64,000 nt of DNA, from positions 1,116,001 to 1,180,000 of the forward strand of contig JAFCMP010000013.1 of the NCBI GenBank assembly GCA_017506865.1, written 5' to 3'. Under the pieces are notes generated by a model. The model made no database searches, was not told the DNA's origin, and saw nothing but the letters and a program-made list of their open reading frames with translations. The stretch comes from Tribonema minus (lineage: Eukaryota > Sar > Xanthophyceae > Tribonematales > Tribonemataceae). The translations under genes and the position numbers were made by a program. Every line of letters starts with the position of its first letter. Positions within the stretch are counted from its first letter, which is position 1. This document shows positions 41,652-55,300 of this stretch, piece after piece.

Positions 41652-44600
41652 GCGCCAGCAGCATCAGCAGCAGCGGCACGTTGCCATGGCACACATGTCA
41701 GCTGAATGGTGCCTGTGTCAGCGTGGCCAGTGCTACCATTTGGGGGCCTAAACAATAGCAAAATGGAGTTCGTGAGGAAAGGCGCGATTGTTGCGAAGGC
41801 AGCCCTGACGAGGCCACCCGCCAGCGGACTCAAGCACTCTACGCGTAGCCAGCGTACACTGCAGGTGCGCTGCACCGTCGTTGGACACTGGGGAAACACT
41901 CAGCGCCGGCGAACCCCGCAGCGCACATCACAGAGTCAGGAGCTATGTATGTACGCCGCAATGCAGCTCCGTGCGCATTGGCCTGTGCACACACACCGCC
42001 AGACAACGCCGTTGCATGGCATGCCGCCGCACCGCGCAAAGCGCGGCGGCGCTGGCGTGGGTGTGTCAAGGCAGCTACACGAAGCAGTGAAGTGCAGCGG
42101 GCAATGCGCTGACACCTGCATGGAGGTGAGTGCTTCAGGAAATGGGTGAGCAGAGAGCCTCTCGCCTGGATCTCGCGCTGAGCGATGCCCTCCCTCACAG
42201 TGCTGTACACACTAGAAGTCCAAGAACGATGCACCTTTTCTTTCAAAAAATAAGTAGAACAACACTCAAAACCGATATCGTGAGGTGATCAATTTCGGGT
42301 GCCCCACTCCCTCACCTGCGTCTTGCGCTGCGAGTTGCCCTGCTGCACGATGCAGTACATCTTGGCGGCCTTGACCTTCGACACGGATATGTTCTGTACC
42401 GTCACCATGCCCATGCTGCTGTCACATCAATGACTTGGGTCTGAAACTCAAGTCAAAACAGCAACTTCAAGAGGCAATTAAACTCGGGTGCCCCCCCTCT
42501 CACCTGCGTCTTGCGCTGCGAGTTGCCCTGCTGCACGATGCAGTACATCTTGGCGGCCTTGACTTCGGACACAGAGATGTTCTGTATCGTCAGCACGCCC
42601 ATGCTGCGGTCGCTTGGGTCGCTGAAGGCCATGGGCTCCGCGGGAATGTCATCGCCGCCCAGCGCGCCCAGGGTCACCACAGCGGACACGGCCTGCGCGG
42701 CAGCGAGAAAACGTTTATACGGTAGACAGAAGGTACGGATATACTTGTTCATGGAACGAAGGTAAACCATGTACACGGTCAGCAGTTGGTATAGGTAATA
42801 CGTTATGTACGCATGATGCGGATGCGATGGTCAGCTGTTGCCGCCGAGCGCGCCCGGGGACACGGCCTGCCCGCCGCATCGGCGTATCTCTCAGGGCACA
42901 TGCTACGCGGTGTGTGTGGGTGGCACGGACGCCGCATCGGTGACCACAGCGCAGGCGGCCCACCCGGTAGGCGGTACGTGCACTAAAGGTACACGTCTCG
43001 TAGTACAGTATTGAAAGACGTGGGTGAACCGCACAATAAAATGTGTCGATCACACCGGAGACGGCGCGCTGGGCACACAGGCTGTGCACGTAGCAAGCCC
43101 GCACACGCCATCGCGTGCGGCGCGCATGTGGGGTTAGGGTTAGGGTTAGCCTAACCCTACACAGGCTGTACACGTCGCGAGCCTGCACACCGCATCGTAT
43201 GCTGCCATCATGCGGGCAACGCCGGCGGACACGCGCGTGCCGCTGCTGGCGCTTGCGCTGGGGCAGCAAGTGCTGAGGGGGAGGGGGGGGGGTGAGGGGG
43301 GTCAGTCATTGCGGCATCTGGAGCTCACTCCGCATAAGCGATAAAACCAGTTGCTCACTTTCATTAGTTCACATGGTGTGCGCATCACTGCTCTGCTGCA
43401 AGGCACGCGAGCCAACGCTCTTGCTGGCTTGCGCAATCACCGCTACGTCTCGTGACACTGGCCGCCACTGGGTGATTGGTGCTCACCTTGAGAGCGCCGC
43501 CCAGCTGCTTTGTGGGTATCATCTTGAGGCCCTTGTTGAACATGGATCCCCTGCAGCAGCGCAAGCAACAGAGGGCATTGAGAGCAGGAAGTAGCACTGC
43601 AGCAGAGGCAGAGGGCACCGAAGAGCGACTGCAGGCGCAAAGTGAGCCATATCGAAGCGAAGCATAAGAAACTGCACAGTTCCATAAAAGGAGACAAGGA
43701 GACAACGTCATTGTTCTAAAATGCGAAGATACTCAGCACGGCGTGCTCTCCGCATATTCTTTCGAAGTATTGACCCGAATGCTGTTGTGTGTGTCACAGG
43801 CATGCGTGCTCGGCAGGACTCGCTGATGCCGCAGGGTTGAATTGGCGCAATAACAATGTCACCAATCACTACTGGCGCGCTTGCCTCGCAGCGGTGGGCT
43901 ACACGAGACTTCAAACTATAGCTTGAAGTGGCCATTCCAGTAGCATTGGGGCGCTGACGGCGTGCCTGTGGCCTACGTTTACCGGGGTGGCGCCCCGCCA
44001 CAGTTGACAGCATGAGCATGTCGTAACTTCTGTGCTAATTATTCTGCACAGCACATTGTGTTGCACAGTATCAGCTCCATGTGCGTCAATTAGCTCACAA
44101 AGATACGCAGATCGCCCGTGCTGTCTATTGACTCTCATGTGATGATTGTGTGATAGTTGGGAGTGATGACGAACTATCCAACCATGCTCATGCGTTCCTC
44201 ATTTGCCAGAAGCAGCTCATTTACACGGTCTATTGGCTCTCACACGAAAGCGTCGCTTCACCAGAAGCATATGCTTGTAAATACTTTGAAGTACTTTGAC
44301 GTATGATTGCCGACATACGTCCAGCGGAAACAGCTGTCCCCCCGGGGCTATCATCCCTCGTGCGTGTATCCTGCAGCACTGTACGCTATGAAGTACTTCG
44401 GAATACTACTGTTAAAAAACAAAAATATATATCATAGACATTAAGCTGTTTAACAGCGTACTTCCGTTGCTCCTCCACCGGAAGCACCCCACACGTGGTG
44501 CCTATTGGCCATCTCGTGTAGCGCGCACATCTACTGAGAACGTAGTACTGCATAAGTATAGTCCAGTCAATACGCACTTGCGCGGCTCCTTCTCCAGGAA

Positions 44601-47600
44601 CACCTTTCCCGTACGTAGAAAGTAGTACCGTAAGAGTGCAGTGTTTTCGGCTGCTAAATACTTAAAGAGTAGTACTGCAGGAGTACAGTGTACTTTCAAC
44701 ACTTGAAGTACGCACTTGCGCTGCTCAATCGCCGGCAGCAGCTTCCCCATACTTCGAGAGTAGTACTGCAGGATTACAGTGTTTACAGCTGCTACATACG
44801 ACAGTACGGCAAGAGTACAGTGTACTGTCAATACTTGAAGTACGCACTTGCGCTGCTCCTTCGCGGCAGCTCGTTTATGCTGCTTATCAGCTCTCAATGC
44901 CACGCATACATCTACTGAGAGCGTAGTACTGCATGAGACCGTAGTATTGCACAAGTACAGTCCGTGGTACCGCATGAGACCGTAGTATCGCACAAGTACA
45001 GTCCATTCAGTACGCACTTGCGCTGCTCCTTCGCCAACAGCAGCTTCAGCATGCTCAGAGAGTACTGTAGTACTGCAGGAGAACAGTGAATTCCGCTGCT
45101 AAGTACATACTTAGAGAGCAGTACTGCAAGAGTACAGTGTAATTTCAATACTTGAAGTACGCACTTGCGCTGCTCCTTCGCCGGCAGCAGCTTCCCCATG
45201 CTGTCGGCGCCCATGTTTGCGAGGTCAAAGTCGGGCGTCTCGTCGAGCATCGGCACCTCCTCACTGGCCACGAGCTCATCCGTGAGCTCCTCAGGCGACT
45301 GGTCAAAGACCACGTCGGGAAGGTCCTCCTTCTCCGTGCCCGGCGCCGCCTGAGCAATGCCACGAGCAGCGTAAGGGGTATGTATAAGTTTAAATTCTAA
45401 GTGATGCGGTTTTATGATAGGGCGCAGCACGTTGGGGAGGTCCCCCTTCTCCGTGCCCGGCGCCGCCTGAGCGATGCCACGAGCAGCGTAAGGGGTAGGT
45501 GTAAGTTTCGGGGGACGAGGGTTGGATTCTCCTTCCCTGGCGCCGCCTGAGCAAAGCCACGAGCAGCATAAGGGGCAAGGACGTATAAGTGTAGGCTCGG
45601 GATGACAAGGGTTGAGGTGGCAGGGGGGACCACATCGGGGTCCTCCTAATCCGTGCCCGGCGCCGCCTGAGCGGTGCCACGCGCAGCGCAAGGGGTAGGT
45701 ATAAGTGTAGACTCGGGTGACAAGGGTCGGGTGACAGGGGGCAGCACGTCGAGAAGGTCCTCTTTCTCCGTGCCCGGCGCCGCCTGAGCGGTGCCACGAG
45801 CAGCGTGAGGGGTAGGTATAAGTTTAGGGTGACGAGTATTGGGTTCTCCTTCTCGAGCGCCGCCTGAGCGGTGCCACGAGCAGCGTAAGCGCTAGGTATA
45901 AGTTTAGGCTCGGGGTGACGAGATTAGGTGATAAGGGGCAGCACGTCGGGGAGGTCCTCCTTCTCCGTGCCCGGACGCCTGAGCGGTGCCACGAGCGATC
46001 GGCAGCGTGAAGGCGTAGTCATGGCACCAGGGCTTGGGCATTCAAGGATACGGTGACACGGGCATCAAGACATGCATACACTTCTGTATACCGCAGAGTA
46101 GTAATCAAGTTGCAGAGCAGACAGAAAACAACCCGTTTACTCACTGCCGGACAGTATTCTGAGCGCCGTTGCGAACCATGGTGCATCAATACATGCATAC
46201 ACTTCTGTACACCGCAGAGTAACATTACAAGTTGCTGAACAGACAGAAAACCTATACATATCGTGCATCAAAGAGTAGGACAGGACTCTGAGCGCTGCTG
46301 CCTCACCTGCAGCGGCACGTGCCAGAATAACACAAAATACTGACCAGACAGAAAATTTAAAACGTGTATCAAAAAGTAGGACAGGACTCTGAGCGCTGCT
46401 GCCTCACCTGCAGCGGCACGTACTCCAGCTTGAGCAGCAGGCTGCCGGTGGGGGTGCTCGTGAGCGGCACGTTGAGCGCCGTGATCTTGAAGTCCAGCAG
46501 CGCGGACAGCGGCACCTCGCACCTGCCCAAGTGGTCGTCGTTGTCGGCGAGATCCTCGTCGTACACATCGAACGTCACCACCTGCGCGGCGGGGGCACCG
46601 GAAGCACGGAGAGAGAGTGTGTGAATTGAAGTTTTGAGTTGAAGTCGTGCACTTGGCTGAGTTGGGGAGGTTCTCGTGGTACTGCGCGGCGGGGGCACCA
46701 GAACCACAACAAGAAGCGACCATGAGTTGAAGTTGTTTTGAGTTGAAGTTATGCGCTCGGGCTGAGCTGGCGTACACGTCGAACCACCTGCGCGGCGGGG
46801 GCACCGGAACCACGACGAGAAGCGACCATGAGTTGAAGTTTTGGGTTGGAGTTGTGCGCTCGGCTGAGTTGGGGGATAGGCCAGGCACCTCTCGTTCGGC
46901 GCCCTTGCTGGACGCGCTGCTTGCGCTGAGGCAGCACTGCAAAGAGAACACGACGGCAACTTGAACACTCAACTTGGATGCCGCGCCTCGGTCGCCGGTT
47001 TTTGTGCAACGCGCATGCACGAGCGCACAAGGCCCGGGTGCAAGCACCGACAGGGCACGCTGTCTCGAGGCACCAACGCCACGGGCTGAAACTAATCTTT
47101 GTATTTTAAAAGAAATCTACCCCTTAGAATTTCATCTGCTTTACCACAAAGTTGAAGAACTCATGAACCGGCCAGCGGCGGTGCTCGAGTGACATGCGCT
47201 GCGCGTCGCGAGATGCGACTGCAATATCATAGGGTACGCATCATTGGAAAAAAAAACGTGTCCGTGCGCGATGCTGTCTCTGAGCAGGGCCTCGTCGTGG
47301 ACGAACATGTCGATCTTCTGGGTGTGACGCACCTGTGCAGCCCTGTTGTGAATGAGCAGTGTCAAACTCTCAGGTGTGACTCTCGTCTGCGAGGCCTTGT
47401 CGTTGACGAGGATGTCAAACTTCTGAGTGTGACTCACCTACGAGGATGTCAAACTTCCAGGTGTGACTCACCTGCGAGGCCTTGTCGTGGACGAGGATGT
47501 CGAACTTCTCGCCCCAGCGCGGGTTGAGGTTGGAGTTGATGACCGACGTCTGCGGGCGCAGAAATGCACGAAGGCAGAGACCACGACGGCACGTTACGGC

Positions 47601-50600
47601 TTGAACTTGTGTTTGATACATGTCTGTAAGGATGGAACATAAATTTTCTGGATGGAACATACATTTTCTAGAAGGTGGAAGGTGCACCTGTGAAGTATAG
47701 GCGTGCAATGCTGGCCAAAAGTATGGGAGTAGGTTTACTGACCCGAGCAGATCATGTGACAGATGTAGTTGGCACTTCGCAAAAATGCGTGAAGGACATT
47801 TTAAGTGCAAGCAGCGCAGCAAGCAGTTGCCCTGGACACATCACGAAGCCTTCGCAAACAACAGCACCATGTTGTACCAGAAGGGCCACTCGTGCAGCCA
47901 GGCCTTGAGCAAAACCTCAACATTGTCAGCGGCGTAAAGGCCACGAAAGCCCCAGATGTGACCGCATTGATTCAGTGCCAGGGTAAACGTGCAGGCACAT
48001 AAACCCCAGATTTGAACACATTGATGCAGTGCCAGGGTAAACGTGCAGGCGTGATTTGCGGGCGCTGCTGCTGCCATTTTTCTAATTACCGTAGAAGGGC
48101 TACTCGCCCAGCCAGGGCTCAGGCAAAAGTTGAACCCTGTCAGAGGTTGAGCTACTTGAACGCATCGATTTCAGTAGGTTTCAAGGGAATGTGCAGGCAC
48201 AATTGCAGACGCTGTTGAGCACTGCTGATGTTTGTCAAAGGTACAAGTCACCTTGTTCTCCTCCTTCAGAGGCTTCTTCCAGCCACTGAAATGATCAGTG
48301 AAATCCTAGATCTGAACGCATTGATGCAGTGCTAGGGTAAAAGTGCAAATGCGATTGCAGGCTGCTGCTGTTTTCTTGTTACCTTGTTCTCCTCCTCCCC
48401 CAGTTTGATGACCACGTAGGGGTCGCTCTTGCCCATGAGGTCCGCCTTGCGCAGGTTGTCGGCGCCGACCTGCGTGCAGCAACGCTCAGCAGTTCAGCAC
48501 AAACAAGCATCTTCTGTCCGCTACTCTGCCATGATGACGCATGTACGCAGGTGGGCTACCTGATAAAACAGGCAAGATTTAACTGGCAGGACCGGTGCAG
48601 GCACCGCAACGCACGGAGAACAAGAGGACTGTTGTCTTTCCTTTAAGGTACGTATGCCCATTCCCTCTTGTAGTGTAGGAAAAGAAGGTACATGGAGGAA
48701 TATGCACTGAAGCAGATAAGCCAGTTGTCAGCGCCAGCATGCAGAACACAGCAGCAGAGACATACAATGAGGGGAGACTTGTTTTTGTGTTCAATGCAGA
48801 ATTATCCGTTGCCCAAAGCGATGTGCAGGACCTTCGAACAATCCCGGGCGCACGGGCAATAGCGCCGACGGGGCACAGACTGAGCACTGCGTAATCACCT
48901 TGTGGCAACTGCGGCGCAGTGCAGTGCCTAAACTCTTAACCTTAGCCCTTACCCTAGCCGTAACTGTAGCAGTGGAGCGCGTCACCGAGCGCCGCGTCGT
49001 GCCTGATGCGGGGCAGACACTCGCAACAACGCTCAGCGCATGGTCCAGCACACTGCTCAGGGCCACAGGCGCCGCGCTTCTCTGTTGTAGCTGAGCCCGC
49101 GTGGCACACTGCGTGGCATGACAAGCCTCGTTAGGGTACATGGCGCCTTCTTCAAAACCTAGTTTCAACTTCCAAGACTCTTGTTCCTGCGACTCATCAC
49201 TTCCACTTGCAGTGCGCTGGCGGGTACGCGCGCCAGACCAACTTCAACCCCTATTTCCAACTTGCTCGTCCACATTTCTTTGAAAAACAGTTTTACGATT
49301 ACCTCTCAAAAGCAGAAAGTAGCGGTAATTAATAGGGGACAACTGTGTCTTGATCAAAACTGCTCTTTTTTAACAATTGATTGGTACTGTAACTCTAAGA
49401 ATACTGCTTTACTATCAAACCTTCAACATTTGACTCACCACTTCAAGTTGAAGTACGCCGGTGCGCGCAGGCGCCGCGAGGCCCGCGAGGTCCTTGGGCT
49501 CGCTGATCAACTTCAACCCCTATTTTCAACCTCCACAACTCACATTCCTTTGACTGATAAGATTGAAATACATGCAACTCGCCACTTCAAGTTGAAGTAC
49601 GCCGGTGGGCGCGGGCGCCGCGAGGCCCGCTAGGTCCTTGGGCTCGATGATCAACTTCAACCCCTATTTTTAACCTCCACACCCCACATTCCTTCAAACT
49701 TATAAGATTGAAGGACATGCAACTCACCACTTCAAGTTGAAGTACGCCGGTGGGCGCGGGCGCCGCAAGGCCCGCCAGGTCCTTGGGCTCGATGATCGGT
49801 ATGACCATCTTTTGGGGGTACAGAACGGGGACAATGTCTTGCAGCACCATCTTGGTGACGGCGGACACGGCCGACGCAATGTTCAACTCCGCGGGGCCCA
49901 GCGACATCAGGTCCACGGCTCCGACCTGCGCCGTTGCGATTTTGGAATGGACGAATCGACTCTCAGGGGTGTTTTGCTGGGGCTGCCGGAGCCGCAGGCA
50001 GTGCATTGCCAAAGGCACAAGCGGTACATGTAGTCTAGATGAATCGGTGCAGTCAAAGTTCAACAATGTTCAACTTGGCGGGGCCAAGCGACATCAAGTC
50101 CACGGCTCCGACCTGCGCCGTCGCGATGGAAAAATGGCAGAGGGGTCTCAGGTGTGTGTTTGCTGGGGCGGGCAGTGCGTTGCCAACGGCACAGGCGGTA
50201 CATGGACATGAATTGGTGCAGTGAAAATTCAGCTATGTGCAACTCGGCATGCCGCTGCGACATCACATCCGCAGCCCCGACCTCTGCCGTCGCGACAAAA
50301 CAGCGGACCAGTACAGCGACTTACAAGTTCCTTCATTATGGCATGCCAGAATCATAAGAACCATCGGTTTTGGTGACCAGCTTATTTCAAGCCTGACGAG
50401 ATGGCACCTTAACCCTAGGGCACGTGGGCGTAAACGCACCTTGAAGGTGAAGTCGACGTACGGGCGCTCCATGAAGCAGACGGACAGGTTGCCGAAGCAG
50501 GGCACCTGGGGGGGGGGAAGGCGCGGGGGAAGGCGTGCAAGGGGAAGGGGGGGTTAATACTGTCGGCAGCGCGCGCGTCAAAGCAAGAGGAGCGCAAGTG

Positions 50601-52296
50601 TGAGCGAGGCGAGCTGAGCAGTGCGCATGCTGAGCACAAAATTCAGTTTTTCCCTATGAATTACTGGGGTTGTCCTGGATTAAAACTAAGGTGTGAATAG
50701 CTTTCAAATCATTTACATTCCACAGATAAATATTGTGTGTGTGCGCATGGAGGACAGTCTGCTCAAAATGCGGCTCGATCGAGGAGGCTGTGCGCGTAGC
50801 AATGCACAGCGATGCAATGTGCACACCATGCCCTAACCCTGGCCCTAGCCCTAAGCCGCACAGCTGCAGACGCTGCGAGCGGCACGCAGGCCGACACGGG
50901 AGCACCACTGCGCCCATTGCAGCAGCCCAGCAAGACACGCGCGCGGTTGCAGGACGCGCACCGGCTAAACGCAGTCATCACGATAGCGGGCTGCACAGCA
51001 GCGCTCATCATGGGGACCAGCGCGCTAGGGGTAGGGTAAGTAAAGAAGCGCTTGCTCACGAGGGGGGGCCCGGCGGGCATGGGTTAGGGTAAGAATTAGC
51101 GCAGCAGTGCTCACCAGGGACACGCTCAATAGGGGATGCGCAGCACGCGCACCGGCGGTTTGCAGCCACCGCAACAGGGGGGTGCACGGCAGCGCTTACC
51201 CTGGGGGACCAGCAGATTAGGGTTCGGGTTGGGGCTAGGGTTTGCGGGGCAGCGCTCACCAGGGGCACCAGCGGGCTAGGGTTAGGGTTAGTAAGGCAGC
51301 GCCTGCCCACGAACCAGCGGGCTAGGGTTAGGGTTAGGGCCAGGGCAAGCGAAGCAGCGCTCACCAGTGGCACCAGCGGCGACAGCTCCGCGCGGACCTT
51401 GCCGCTGAAGCGGATGTTGCTGAGCGTGATGGTGATTGGCAGGGGCGAGCGGCCGACCTCGATGACGATCTTTGGGTTGCCGTTCCACTTCATCTGCGGC
51501 AACGGGGGGGGCACACATTGGAATTGTTTGGGCTGCAGTCAGGGCTGGAGGTGGTTCAAAAGCGGGTGTGTGCTGCAGAGTTTGCGCATCCTTACCCTAA
51601 CCCTAGACCTCACCCTTATCCTAAGTGCGGGCGCGCTTGCACGTACGCGGCGTCTCATTCCCATGACTGCAATACAAGGGTATACACGTGCGCGCCGACT
51701 TGTGCGTTCTCGAAGCGTGCAGCTGTTGCCTGTGCCTGGCCGCGCCCATGAAAGCAGATGCCGCGCACGTGAGCCAGCCTGTGGATTCTGCTAAATGTGT
51801 CCAAAATTGGCTGCGGTGGCACTGCACTGCTATGCTACGGCAAGCCACAATACTCAACAAACGTCACAACACATGTGACAGTGACAGCCGTTGCTCGCTG
51901 CCACCGGCCACGCAGCTTCTCCTCGTGACTAGTGCACCAATCATCTGGCAGCGGCGACTGTCAGCGCGTGCGAGCACGCCACCAACTGGCACCAAACGCA
52001 AGAGCACAAGCATTGAACTTGACATTTTCAGCATGCGCCCATCGCCTAGCCGTGGTGACCGGCGGCGCGCGAGGGCACGAAACCAACTGCACTCAAGAGC
52101 GCAAGTGTTGAAGTTGACAACTTCAATAGCGCGTGCTCAGCGCTGCTGACCTCCATGTCCAGCACCACGCAGCTCTCGTTGCTGTCGAAGGTGCGGATGC
52201 CCACGACTCGCGGCGCGATGGTGCCGAGCGATATCACGCGGAAGCCCAGCTTGTCGATGGCCTGGGGTGGCAGCGATCAGCACCAGCAGCAGCGCT

Positions 52297-52367
<71 letters not shown>

Positions 52368-55300
52368 TTGAGCGGCAGTTTCAAGCCAGCAGCAGTCCAG
52401 CAGCAGCAGCGACGACAGCAGTACCGCCGCTGGCAGCAGCAGCAGCGATCAGCAGCAGCAGTGCTCATCAGCAGCGAGCACTTGAAAGCAGCAGCAGTAG
52501 TGATATGCAGCGGCATCAGCGCTCAGCAGCAGTCATCAGCAGCAGCAGCGACAGCAGCAGCAGCAGCATCGGCATCAGCACCAGCAGCATCAGCAGCGGC
52601 GGCAGCAGCAGCATATGGCCATGGCATGCATGTCAGCTGCAGCAGCAGCAGCAGGGGGCAATGGGTGCGGGGCGTGCATGCTTCAATCAGAAGTACCGTG
52701 CTTGCTGAAGTTGAAAGGCACCATACTCCTGCAGTAAACTTTAACGCTGCGGCATCTCACCGCGGCTTGTACTCGGCAAGCGCTTGGCTGACGACCTCAC
52801 TTCGCGCACCAGCACCGGTTGCTGTACCTACAGTATGTTGGCACCCCCACTCCTATCTGAGTACCATTTTGAAATCTCATACTTCGAAGTACTTCAAATG
52901 ATTTTTATCATTATCAAAGTAATTTCTATTTGGAAATCTCACCAACACGAGCAACATGAAATTTGGCGGAATGCATTCACATTCCATCTCACCGCGGGCT
53001 TGTACTCCGCGAGCATCGGGTCGACCATCTCCCTGACCATGGCGTCCGTGGCGCCCGACGCGTGCGGCCACATGTGCTGCAGCAGCTTGTTGAGCCACTC
53101 CACGCGCTCCGTCTCGCTGTCGGAGAACCACTTGGGCAGCTCGCGCGCGATTAGCGCCTTGATCTGAGCGATGGGGGAGGGGAGGTGAGGGGCGGTGAGG
53201 GGGGGGGAGGGGGGGAAGAGGGGGGGATCGGAAGAGGCAACAGATATATATATATTTTTTAGCATGAAGTAACGGTTGATTACAATGTCATCAACGCGCT
53301 GTCAGAGAACCATGTGGGCGGCTCGCGCGCGATGAGTGCCTTGATCTGAGCGATGGGGGTGGGGGGAGGGGGTAAGGGGGGGAGGGGAGGGGGGGGGGGG
53401 GGGGGTAGAACGATCGATGAGTTCTCTGTTGGTGAGCACGAAGTCGTGGTGTATGAAGTGGGGGTCAATTGTATCACAAAAAGCGCCAACAGACATCATG
53501 CGGGATCACAGCATGCACGAAGCGCTCACGGACTAACCAAAACCTACGCCAGTGGCCAAGCTGCCCTTGTGCTTCCCGTGCGCGCTCATGGACTGATGAG
53601 GATCCAGGCCATACAGAAGCATGCACGTCCACTCACAAATGAATTGTGGATCACGTCGGTGATCATGCCTGTATCACACCCTAACTGCACAGTCATGGAT
53701 GGATCGTGAATCACGCCTGTGGCCAGGCCAACGTCACCTGTCCTCCTCGCGTACATCTTCAAATCAAATTATGGATCGCGTGCAGTACACGCACGACAAT
53801 TGAACACTCACGGATGAATTGTGAATCTCGCCAGTCGTCAATCCCACATGCCCCTCGTGCACATGCACGAATCGAATCATGCAGCACGCGTATTACACAA
53901 TGCATGTACACTCACGGATGAATCAGGAATCTCGCCGGTGGTCCTCCTTGCGCACATGCATAAATGAAATCATGAACAACACTTATTCACACAATGTATA
54001 ATCACTCACGGATGAATCGTGAATCTCGCCGGTGGTCAGGCCGACCTCCGCCTTGTCCTTCTCGTGCTGCATGTAGCCGACGATCATGGCCGCGAGCGGC
54101 ACCGCCCACATGTAGTCCATCCCATACGCAGACACCATGTAGGGCAGCGCGATCAAGGCTGCATACCACATGGGGTTGAAGCTCCATGGCTCGCTGTGGA
54201 ATAGGAGAAGGAGGAGGGGGGGGGGGGGGATCAGCAAGCGATTGAAGTGTATGGGGAGGGGGGGGGGTGCGGTAGGGCCGCGCGATCAGGGCCGCATACC
54301 ACATGGGGTTCAAGCTCCACGGCTCGCTGTGGGGGGAGGGGGGAGGGGGGGGTCAGTAAGCAATTGGTGTGTGTGGGGTGGAGGTGCAGTAGGGCGAAAG
54401 ATCAGGGCCGCATACCACGGGGTGGAAGCTCCACAGCTCACAGGGCGCGGGGGGGGGGGAGTGTCTGTAAGCATCAGTGTGGGGGGGGGGGGGGAAGTGC
54501 AGTAGGGCGCTAGTGGTAATGTAAGGGGGTGGAGGGTGCGGTAGGGCGCTAGTGGTGAAGAATCACGGGCACGTACCACATGGGGTTGAAGCTCCACGGC
54601 TCGCTGCCAAAGGGAATGCATCAGGGAGGGGGGAAGGGGGGGGGCGGGGGGGTCAGTAGGCCAACGGTGTGTGTGGGGGGGGCAGGTGCAGTGGGGTGCT
54701 AGTGGTGAAGAATTAGGGCGGCATACCACATGGGGGTTGAAGCTCCATGGCTCGCTGTGGAGGAGGGGGGGGGGGAGGTCAGTAAGCAATTCGTGTATGG
54801 GGGGGGGGGGGAGGGAGGAGGTTCAGTAGAGTGCTACTGTAGTGGTGAGGAATTGAGACCTCATGAAATTGAAGCTCATAGCTCGCTGCCAATGGCAACG
54901 CATCAGGGAGGGGGGGGCGGGGATGGGGGGGGTCAGTAGGCCACCGGTGTCTGGGGGGAGGTGCGGTAGGGCGCTAGTGGTGAAGAATCAGGGCCGTGCA
55001 CCACATGGGGTTGAAGCTCCATGGCTCACTGTGGACGGAGGGGACGAGGGGGGTAGGGGGGTAAGTAGGCCACTGGCGGTGGGTGGGCGGGGGTTCAGTC
55101 GCAAGCTAGACACCCGGGTACAGTTACACGCGCGCAGTGTTACCCTGTCCATATCATCATTGTCGTTAAATTGCGTGAGCACAATATGGAATTCGCCGCG
55201 AGGCGGCGGCGCTCACCTCTCGCTGCGGAACTTGCGCAGCGCAGCGATGGCGTTGTTCCTCTCCGCAACGTACTTCGTAACGAAGACTAGATAGTTCAAG

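Larger units (their letters stand above)
39873..42692 (-). other. Second C2-like domain exons (no Ca2+ site)
   Basis: After an acidic linker (DELVASEEVPMLDETPDFDL) and a short exon (GSMFNKGLKMIPTKQLGGAL), the exon at 42692-42504 carries MGVLTIQNISVSEVKAAKMY and CIVQQGNSQRKTQ. A 17-codon microexon (41599-41549, ATEASWLMAVHML) and IRGSKTAQVEIAVMQKGG complete the sheet, and the last exon has KLRIEEIV and EKAVGSMKFK. The strand order fits a C2 fold, but loop aspartates are absent, so a Ca2+-independent membrane or protein contact is likely. Confidence 0.7.
46408..49760 (-). other. First C2 domain exons (Ca2+-binding type)
   Basis: Begins at the end of the 49925-49728 exon (GVLQLEV) and continues through VGADNLRKADLMGKSDPYVV, then NSNLNPRWGEKFDILVHD, then VVTFDVYDEDLADNDDHLGR. 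The loop aspartates of Ca2+-binding C2 domains are present: KADLMGKSDPY in loop 1 and the DVYDED ... D cluster in loop 3. This predicts Ca2+-dependent binding to acidic phospholipids. The domain ends with SLLLKLEYVPLQ. Confidence 0.9.
49728..53163 (-). other. SMP lipid-transfer domain exons
   Basis: Follows the plant synaptotagmin/tricalbin SMP pattern from start to end: ERVEWLNKLLQHMWPHAS; LGTIAPRVVGIRTF; MKWNGNPKIVIEV; PLPITITLSNIRFSGKVRAE; VPCFGNLSVCFMERPYVDFT; and the terminal VIPIIEP before the first C2 strand (TGVLQLEV). SMP domains dimerise into a hydrophobic tunnel that carries glycerolipids between membranes. The domain is complete, about 225 residues over five exons. Confidence 0.92.

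Noticed and set aside
44458-46010. CRISPR-like array of spaced repeats
   Set aside because: Repeats are degenerate copies of adjacent exon borders in a eukaryotic gene, not near-identical repeats with unique spacers.
52155-52901. 248-codon plus-strand frame rich in Ser, Ala and Gln
   Set aside because: Produced by the CAG/TCA repeat tract; overlaps a real SMP exon on the other strand.
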